A DNA stretch of 64,000 nucleotides from Epiperipatus broadwayi. Its lineage: Eukaryota; Onychophora; Udeonychophora; Euonychophora; Peripatidae. Positions 57,201 through 64,000 of the stretch are shown here, in pieces (within the stretch, counting starts at the first letter, position 1; every line of letters begins with the position of its first letter). The position numbers and the translations under genes are program-made. The stretch covers positions 1,133,501 through 1,197,500 of the forward strand of contig JAQFVV010012546.1 of assembly GCA_028023455.1 (NCBI GenBank). Direction: 5' to 3'. A model generated the notes under the pieces. It saw only the letters and a list, made by a program, of their open reading frames with translations. It ran no database searches and was not told the DNA's origin.

Positions 57201-57832
57201 AGATTTCTAACTATAAGATCTTTCCATTAACTCGCTGTAAATCAAAAGATTTCATGAGTACTAATGTGTAATAGGAATTGTGGACTTAATCAGTGAAGTA
57301 TTGAATAGCTTCATGCTCTCAGATCTAAATGCTTTAGTTTTGCCTATTCATATAGAAAGTAGGTTGAAGTAAAGAGTAGTTCCGCTCTTTTCTTCCAAAG
57401 TCATAACCTTGTGTTTAAGACCTGTAGAGGTCCCTATCTTCACATTTTTCAGGCACATAGTCTTGAGGTTCACAGCCTTAATAAAATATTACTTACGTGA
57501 TGTATATGCACTTAATAAATTTATAATTACAACTTTAAATTATTGTAATAGATTTCTAACTATAAGATCTTTCCATTAACTTGTAAATCGAAAGATTTCA
57601 TGAGTACAATAGGAATTGTAGACTTAATCAGTGAAGTAGTGAATAGCTTCATGCTCTTAGATCTAAATGCTTTAGTTTCACCTATTCATATAGAAAGTAG
57701 GTTGAAGTAAAGAGTGGTTCCACTCTTTTCTTCCAAAGTTGTAAGCTTGTGTTTAAGATGTGTAGAGGTCCCTATCTTCACATTTTTCAGGTGCATACTC
57801 TTGATGTTCACTGCCTTAATAAAATATTAATA
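57201..57832. repeat. Pal-A half-element in tandem (two units, 349-bp period)
   Basis: Units 57201-57549 and 57550-57832. Each has the Pal-A centre (agatttctaactataagatc, tttccattaac), then the right arm (cttaatcagtgaagta, gcttcatgctct, gaaagtaggttgaagtaaag, tcttttcttccaaag, gtagaggtccctatcttcac, cagccttaataaaatatta). The left arm is missing in both. They probably arose by tandem duplication of an already halved copy. Confidence 0.8.
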
Positions 57833-60800
57833 ACAATTCATGAAAAATATTTAATGCAATATATATATAATTTCACCATGCATATTCAAAATAAAAAAAC
57901 TAAAAGAGCATTAATATATGAAATAAGAATTAGTAACATGAAGAATATATATGAATGTGAAAATCAAATTTAGATTTGCTTAACCAAAAACTTGAAAAAT
58001 AGATTATGCATACACATGAAAAAAATAAAAATGTTTTTCAAAAAAGAAAAAGAGAAAATATAAATAAAACAGATGTAAGTAAAACTTATAATTTCAAATA
58101 TTATATTTCTTAAAAGCAAAGTATTTCATGATCTAGATTGTCAAACAAAATTAAAATTCAGATTAGAATGAGCAATAGTATACCGATGTTCATAGACAAG
58201 GTATGAAAGGAAAAGAAAGCAAGATGGAGATCTGCATATATATTAGTATATTCTAAAGAAGTGAAAAAATATTTGTTGGGGCAATAGATTTTTTTGATAT
58301 AAGATTCTTAAATTTTGAAATGCCCTTATAAAGAAAAAATATAGACAATTATGTGGATGTAAACATTTATTAATAAAAAATTATCCAAAAAATATGAAGT
58401 TAAAGAAATTTTATTGAAGAATTCATAGAATTGTTTGACAAGATTCAATAATAAGTTGAAAATCAGAAAATTTTGAACCTTAATTTTTAAGATCGTACAA
58501 AATGCACACAAATGTTTAAGTTAGCATAATTGTGGAGTAATAATTTAAATATGATATGTAGCTAGATTGAATCCACTGTTTTCTCTTACAAGAGCTAGAT
58601 AAAATTGAAGAAGCCACTGAGGCTAAGGTATGTAACACAATTATAATATACACCCAAATTAACACAAAATCGTATTTTTTTTAGTTTGGAAAAGCTAATT
58701 TTTTATTATTAGAAATTAACTTTTTAAGTGTATTTTTAGTCATTTTGTTTTCTTAGATTTTTAAAAAAAAAACAACAGCATTCTATTTATTCCAATATTT
58801 ATAAACATTATATATAGCAAATACTGATTTTTGAAAGTAAATTGTTTTCACTTTTCCATATTTGTCATAATCTTTTAATTTTTAGTTTTTAACAATATAT
58901 ATATTTTTTACATATATTTTTTATCAGTTGTAAAAAAGTTACCCTTTTCTACAAGACATCAGAATTAGATCAAATAGACATTAAGTTAAATAATAGCTTA
59001 CAGACTCCATAATCATTTCAATGTTAAACTAATTATATTGCTAACAAAAAAAAAATCATTTTTAGTTTTCATAATCTAATTATCTATATATAATGGATTT
59101 TAAAAATTCATTATCTAAAAATAATAGCAAACTGATGATTTTAACTTAAATTTTTGATTATACTTTGCTCTTTTAATTAATATAATTTTAAAAGTAATTT
59201 GAAACAAAAAAATACGTCTTTAATAATAATATAAGTGAAAACACATCTTTACACATGAAAGCATATAACTGCAATATTGTTTTGGATAAGTAAACGTTAT
59301 GACATAAAATGTATGTTAGTTGTTTACTTGAATATAGTTTAGTGTCATTGTTTTTTTAATTAATTGTATACAATATAATTTAACATTTGTATAACATTAT
59401 TGTTTTTCATTGATACTATTTAATGTACACCAAAATGAATTAACACACTGTTTAAATGAATTTTTAAGTCATTAACCTGCAATAGTCTCAACTTTTTGTG
59501 AAACTGCTATAAATTATTAAATACCTTAATTTCATGCAATTTTTAAAATTGATTAAGTGTCAATCTCAGTATCTTTGTAGGCATATCTTTATTTTGCCCA
59601 ATCAAATTAATTTGAACATAGCCCACATAGTACAAATTTTATGACTCCCTTTTTGAATTAACCAGTATCTCATATTACTTATCATCTAAATGGAAGTGAA
59701 TTTTCATCTTTTACAAAGTTTTTTTTTTTACTTTTTTAGACAGATATTATAAATAGTTAATGTAACTAATGCCTACACTAATAAAAAGCAAATTAATTTC
59801 ATTATAATAACTTATGCCAATTACAAGCTGTTCTAAACAAAAGTAATTTTATTTCTTTATTTTTGCAATTTTATGGCTCCATTTTTTTGACAAATATTAT
59901 AATATTTATTGTAAATAAAGCTTATAATTAAAAAACAAATTTGAAACAATACTAATTAATTAAAACAAATACTCTTCTTATGAGTATTATGAGAAACCAC
60001 TTGTAGCTTTTCCATGACTCAACTGCATTATACATATTGTGGATTGATTAAAATTTCTCTTTTGTAAAATGGGCAGCAAAAATGAATAACTAATCATTTT
60101 TGACTTAAACTCCACTTGAGTGGCTAAGTTTTAAATATTATATTTTGTTCATATCATAAAGTACTGGAAAGTTTGGTGAGGAGATGAAAGAAGAATAGTT
60201 GATAATAAGATGGATGAACTCAGTATCACAAAAATAACATCCCTGATTAGATTGGTAAATCAAAAGATGACACTATTTTAAAATCAGCTAAATTACAATC
60301 TTAAATGTTATTTGGATGATTATCAAGAGTTTATACAGAACAACTAATGCTAATATTAATTTATGATTTATACCATTTTATAAGACAAATATGAATTTCA
60401 TTAAGAATTTTGACTTAAAAGCAAAACAAATATATTAAGATTTATATATTTGTGATTGAAAACTTGAGAACTTCATAAAAGGGTATTTAAATAATTATTA
60501 ATTATTGAAAGTTATATAGGGTTCAGATTATAATAAACTTAAGAAGACAGTCAAAAACATATACAGTGTAGCTATAAGAATGAATAAATTGACATGGAGA
60601 TGTACATTGTGGCATAAGAATAATCAACAGAAAACATATAAGTTTTTGATTCATATAATAAAAAAAACACTATTTTTTACTAAAGCATTTATAGTATTGC
60701 AGTAATAAAAAACAAACAAACAAATATCAATTGCATGATTAAATTTAAATAGAAAATTTCCAATTTTTAGAAAAACACATTTTATTGAAACATTGGTGAT

Positions 60801-61411
60801 TTAGCTATTTTATTTATTACATGGAATCTCCCAAAAATGATAACATTAAATTATTACTATCTTTATTTTAAAGAATACAAAGAGTAATCATAAGTACAAA
60901 TTGTTGACAAAAAACTTGAATTGGATGGAGGGAGAAAATACTTCAAATGTATGAAAGCATTTATTGTGAAGTAAAATAGTGGAGTTTCCAATAAAAAAAA
61001 GAATGTTATTTGATTATTTTACAGAAATTATATAAAATAATCTCATATGTAACCTACTCATGAAAATAATAGGACATGCAGTTGGAAAAGAAAGATAAAA
61101 GCGATTTCTGAAGATATATTGAGAAAGTTCTCATACAAATGTTGGAAAATAGAACCCAAAATCATTTATTATTTGATTGGAAAAATAAAAACAAACCATC
61201 AATTGTAATATTTGCTTGAAGTTTTGTGATGGCATTTTAATTACACTTATTTGTTGGACAACCTATCTAACATAAAAATAAAGAATATTTTTAAAAAATT
61301 TTTAGACTTTATTTAAATTTTCACTTACATTCAATTGTTAGTAATAGAACACAGGTTACTGATATTTCTTTTTTTTTCTTCAGATGTTGCCGCCTGAATT
61401 GTGATGATATC
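57833..61411. other. Long AT-rich region with one candidate microexon
   Basis: About 3.6 kb of the most AT-rich DNA in the window. Apart from 58595-58627 no gene, repeat or structure was recognised. Many poly-A/T tracts and short (TA)n runs. Confidence 0.5.
58595..58627 (+). other. candidate microexon (weak)
   Basis: Thirty-three bases between a pyrimidine-rich acceptor (ctgttttctcttacaagag) and a consensus donor gtatgt (58628-58633). The open frame reads LDKIEEATEAK; the upstream flank also reads LLQE in frame, and 35 bases result if the nearer AG is used. Composition (gaagaagccactgaggctaag) stands out sharply in a region nearly devoid of G and C. No partner exon was identified. Confidence 0.3.
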
Positions 61412-61974
61412 ATACTGAATTTTAAGGAAACACTCTAACCATCTGAGCCTTTCTTTCAAACATTAAAAAAAGCAATTATTGGTACTGCTAAATAATATCT
61501 ATAGTGAATATATCAGAACAGCTTTACAAAGCTATACCACAATATGAAGAATTCTAAAATCTACAAAGCCTAAACTTGAAATGCTGAAAAAAAAACATTT
61601 ATAATATACTATGTGAATGTGGAATGAAGTATATTTATTGGTCAGACCAATTATCCCTTTGAGAACTGATTGAAAGCACCAATTGATGTTTAGGTATGTG
61701 ATCATATATATACAAATAAAAACATATTTTTGATTGGGAAAATACAAAAAATATTGGGTAGAGAAGAAAAGATACAAGAAGAATGTTCAAAAAAGCTGAT
61801 TACATGACAATGGCACATAGCCCCATAAGTCAACCCTAATGTGACAATACATAATGTCTGGAAGCAACAAATCAGAAAGAACTTCATACAAAAATATATG
61901 AAATTTATACTGCCTATAACCTTTGGCAAGATAGGTAGATCAGTTGAATAAAGTGTTTCCTTAAAATTCTGTAT
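61412..61974. mobile_element. Element with 24-bp terminal inverted repeats enclosing a Penelope fragment
   Basis: Inverted repeats atactgaattttaaggaaac plus actc (61412-61435) and its complement (61951-61974) match at 22 of 24. They enclose 515 bp containing the PLE-3 fragment (61590-61900). No target duplication is evident. Confidence 0.5.
61590..61900 (+). pseudogene. Penelope-like element, GIY-YIG endonuclease fragment (PLE-3)
   Basis: Translation in pieces: NIYNILCECGMKYI, then after a frameshift IGQTN, then PLRT-like and KHQLMF (helix ending in His). Then after stops KHIFDWENTKNIG, KDTRRMFKKADYMTMAHSPI. The CECGxKYIGQT block and the H-x-F-D-W-E-N-T-K...KKA order are those of the GIY-YIG domain found at the C-terminus of Penelope-like elements. 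Four or more disruptions make it a dead copy. It differs from PLE-1 and PLE-2, so three lineages are present. Confidence 0.65.
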
Positions 61975-62245
61975 TTAAGAATTAATAATCAAGGTTTGAC
62001 TATTAACAGTTGAATGTAACCGAACATTTAAATAGAGTTTAAATTTTTTCTAAAGGCATTCGTGATTTAATGTTAAACGATAGAATCATATAAGTACAAC
62101 ATCAATTGCAGTATTTTAAAAAATATTGGCTATATTTTTATTTTAATAAAAAAAATTATTCCTCATTGTATATAATTTGTTGTCTGGACAATCTATTTTC
62201 ACGAAGAAAACATCGGCAACACGTAGTAAATAATTATATGTGTGT
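61975..62245. other. short AT-rich spacer
   Basis: No feature recognised between the PLE-3 unit and the hAT element. Confidence 0.4.
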
Positions 62246-62253
62246 GTTTAGAT

Positions 62254-62776
62254 CAGTGTTCTTCAACCCTTGGTCCGCGGCCTGGTGCCGGGCCATGGAA
62301 CTTTTCTGCAGGTTCGCGTGCTAGATGGGCAGTAAAAAGTTTGTAATAATAAATAATAAGAGTTTAAACTTTTAATTAATATAGCCAATTTTTATTTATT
62401 TTTTCATCTCATTTTTACCCAATTAAAAAAAAGAAAACAGAACGAAAACAAAATCTAATCAATCATTCATAAATTAATTTGTTTTTCTAGTTATCACAGA
62501 TGTTTAGGGGGGGGGGTAGAATTAAATTTTTTATTACTTTTCTAAAAAAATTTAAAAAAAAGTTTTTTATTATATAAACTCCATATATATATAAAACTTT
62601 ATCTTATATATTTAACATTGTTGTTTTGATCAGTTATAACAATTATGATTATCTTTAAGAAAATTTATCTATAGACTTCTGCCAGTCTGCAAAATCTTAT
62701 CCTTATTTTTGCTGGTCCACGGAACCTTATTCTTATTTTTACCAGTCTGCAGGTGTGAAAATGTTGAAGACCACTG
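62254..62776. mobile_element. Non-autonomous hAT-type DNA transposon, 523 bp
   Basis: Terminal inverted repeats cagtgttcttcaac (62254-62267) and gttgaagaccactg (62763-62776) match at 13 of 14. A perfect 8-bp target duplication gtttagat flanks it (62246-62253 and 62777-62784). Sub-terminal ggtccgcggcctggtgccgg is unusually GC-rich for the window and is partly mirrored by ctggtccacgg and cagtctgcagg on the right. The core is AT-rich with a G run at about 62507-62516. No transposase. A perfect duplication suggests this is one of the younger insertions. Confidence 0.93.
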
Positions 62777-62794
62777 GTTTAGATAACTATTCAC

Positions 62795-63077
62795 ACAAAC
62801 AGGTGTTACTGACCTCATTGAAAAAATTAAAAGACTGAAGTGGAGTTGGGCTGGACATATTGCTAGAAGATATGATAATAGATGGACAATTGAAATTTTA
62901 AACTGGATTCCAAGAGATTGTAAAAGACCCAGAAAGAGACCACATGTGAGATGGATGGATGAAATAAGAAAGGGTGCCGGGGTGATGTGAAAAAGAGAAG
63001 CTAAAGATAGGAAAAGATGGATTGAACTTGGTGAGACCTTCATCCTGCAGTGGATTGATAATGGTTGATGATGACAC
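62795..63077 (+). pseudogene. RTE-clade element, 3' end fragment
   Basis: The translation reads TGVTDLIEKIKRLKWSWAGH, IARRYDNRWTIEILNWIPRD, CKRPRKRPHVRWMDEIRKGA, then after a TGA ETFILQWIDNG. It ends gataatggttgatgatgac at about 63077. Least diverged of the RTE fragments here over this part. It starts 10 bp after the hAT target duplication; the sequence on the other side of the hAT is not RTE, so the RTE copy is itself 5'-truncated. Confidence 0.85.
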
Positions 63078-63668
63078 ACAAACATATTTTATTTTTTTTT
63101 AAAAAAACTGATGTTTTTTTTAAAATATATAAATATGGATAACTTTTCTTTAGCTCTCTTTTTATGTCTTTTTTCCTTCTGATTTTCTTTCGGTTCTATT
63201 TTTAAATGTATATTTTTCATAGGGTTACTTATTCAATTTTACCTTCTTTTTTTTTTATTACAATAAATGTCACATTTCTTTAAATGTATTTTATAATTAT
63301 TCTTTGAAATTTTTACCACCTTTGTTTACATTATTAATAATGCATAGTACAACTATTTCTAACAACAATAAATGGTAAAATAAATATTAATCATTCAAAA
63401 AGTTAAAGTGATCTATTTAAAAATAAAATCTGGGAAAAAGTAAAGTAACATGATTCTCATAAGACCAAAAAGATCAAAGTGTTATTGTTTGCAAATTGGT
63501 AGGAAGAAGTTTAATAGTGACATTAAATAGTTCACTAGATGAATTATAAAGGTATATGTGTCTGTTTGATCAAAAATGTATTGCATAAATTTCAACTCAT
63601 TCTATTAATATGTGCTCCAAAATCAAATTTACATTTTTAATTTATTTGTATTAAATAACACTGGTCAA
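63078..63668. other. AT-rich region, nothing recognised
   Basis: Unique AT-rich DNA; no features. Confidence 0.5.
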
Positions 63669-63771
63669 GCGTTGGTGGCCGAGTGGTTAGCACAGCTGCC
63701 TTACAAGCAGTTGTCCCGAATTCGTGGGTTCGCTTCCTGGCCGATGCTTTGACACATGAAGAAAAAAAAAA
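63669..63771 (+). mobile_element. tRNA-Gly-derived SINE, subfamily A, best-preserved copy
   Basis: Reads gcgttggtggccgagtggtt, agcacagctgccttacaagc, agttgtcccgaattcgtggg, ttcgcttcctggccgatgc, then tttgacacatgaag and an A tail. The acceptor stem (gcgttgg/ccgatgc), A box (tggccgagtgg), anticodon arm (gctgc/gcagt) and B-box-like ggttcgcttcc follow tRNA-Gly(UCC), with the loop changed to TAC and an 8-9 base insert before a re-formed T arm. The element is essentially a tRNA plus a 10-base 3' extension and an A tail, with no LINE-derived body. Thirteen copies were found in the window. Confidence 0.92.
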
Positions 63772-64000
63772 CGTATTAAACTGGTGAAAATGCAAAAATT
63801 AAATAATAGAGATTTATTATAATATTCTATATTTTATTAAAAGAAAATTGAATATAATATTTCACCATCAACAGCTTCTAAAGGCAGTGCCTTGAAATTG
63901 CAGTCACGTCATTCTATTTTGAGAAATTGTTCCATATCTGCATATGAAAAATATTCAGTTTCCCTGATCACATTTTAAAGATAGGATATTATTGGTCAGC
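63772..64000. other. window end, nothing recognised
   Basis: AT-rich DNA to the end of the window. Confidence 0.4.

Noticed and set aside
63669-63771. Functional tRNA gene
   Set aside because: An 8-9 base insert, altered anticodon loop, imperfect B box and an A tail; one of 13 dispersed copies, so a SINE.
1-64000. A single coherent new biological system (operon-like or defence-like)
   Set aside because: The recognisable coding content is retroelement debris of several known classes; nothing points to linked host genes acting together.

Overview
The window is strongly AT-rich eukaryotic DNA (roughly three quarters A+T by eye) with no long intact gene on either strand. It looks like animal intergenic or intronic sequence packed with transposable elements. 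The animal call is an inference from the mix of element types: RTE-clade and CR1/L2-like non-LTR retrotransposons, Penelope-like retroelements with GIY-YIG endonuclease tails, a tRNA-derived SINE, non-autonomous hAT elements and many palindromic elements. I cannot name the lineage. No bacterial features (operons, ribosome binding sites, CRISPR) are present.

Layout. 1-9.5 kb is mostly unique AT-rich DNA with one large palindromic element (Pal-A, 1845-2370), two copies of an unclassified ~205-bp repeat, a 156-bp tandem duplication and two copies of a tRNA-like repeat (Rep-G). 9.5-10.6 kb is a decayed RTE element. 12-22 kb holds a Penelope-like endonuclease fragment, SINEs, a three-armed palindromic element flanked by a 13-bp direct repeat (18338-19156) and a strong hairpin (21731-21903). 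24.6-25.1 kb is an antisense RTE 3' end. 27.8-32.5 kb holds the largest element: a 4-kb CR1/L2-like LINE with remains of an SGNH-esterase ORF1 and of EN, RT and zinc-knuckle domains. It sits inside a palindromic element (Pal-C). 32.7-33.6 kb is an antisense Penelope-like fragment whose reading frame is interrupted by a SINE with a clear target-site duplication. 34-48 kb carries further Pal-C copies, a third type of LINE 3' end, SINEs, Rep-G copies and two large foldback elements (43909-44463 and 44610-45108). 49.7-51.1 kb is a minisatellite of about 16 units of 72-80 bp bounded by an inverted copy of its own unit. 51.7-52.3 kb is a head-to-head Penelope pair. 55.6-57.8 kb holds a CR1/L2 3' fragment, a hAT element and a tandem half-palindrome. 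61.4-63.1 kb holds a Penelope fragment enclosed by 24-bp inverted repeats, a second hAT element with a perfect 8-bp target duplication, and an RTE 3' end. A SINE copy closest to its source tRNA lies at 63.7 kb.

How the parts relate. The only recognisable coding matter is retroelement debris. Autonomous partners (LINE, PLE) and dependants (SINE, palindromic and hAT-type non-autonomous elements) are interleaved. Several nesting events can be ordered: LINE into Pal-C, and SINE into PLE. A few short exon-like stretches with good splice signals lie on the + strand (970-1032, 21306-21354, 48456-48574, 58595-58627). They may belong to a host gene with very long introns, but they are weak candidates because chance splice-like signals are common in DNA this AT-rich.
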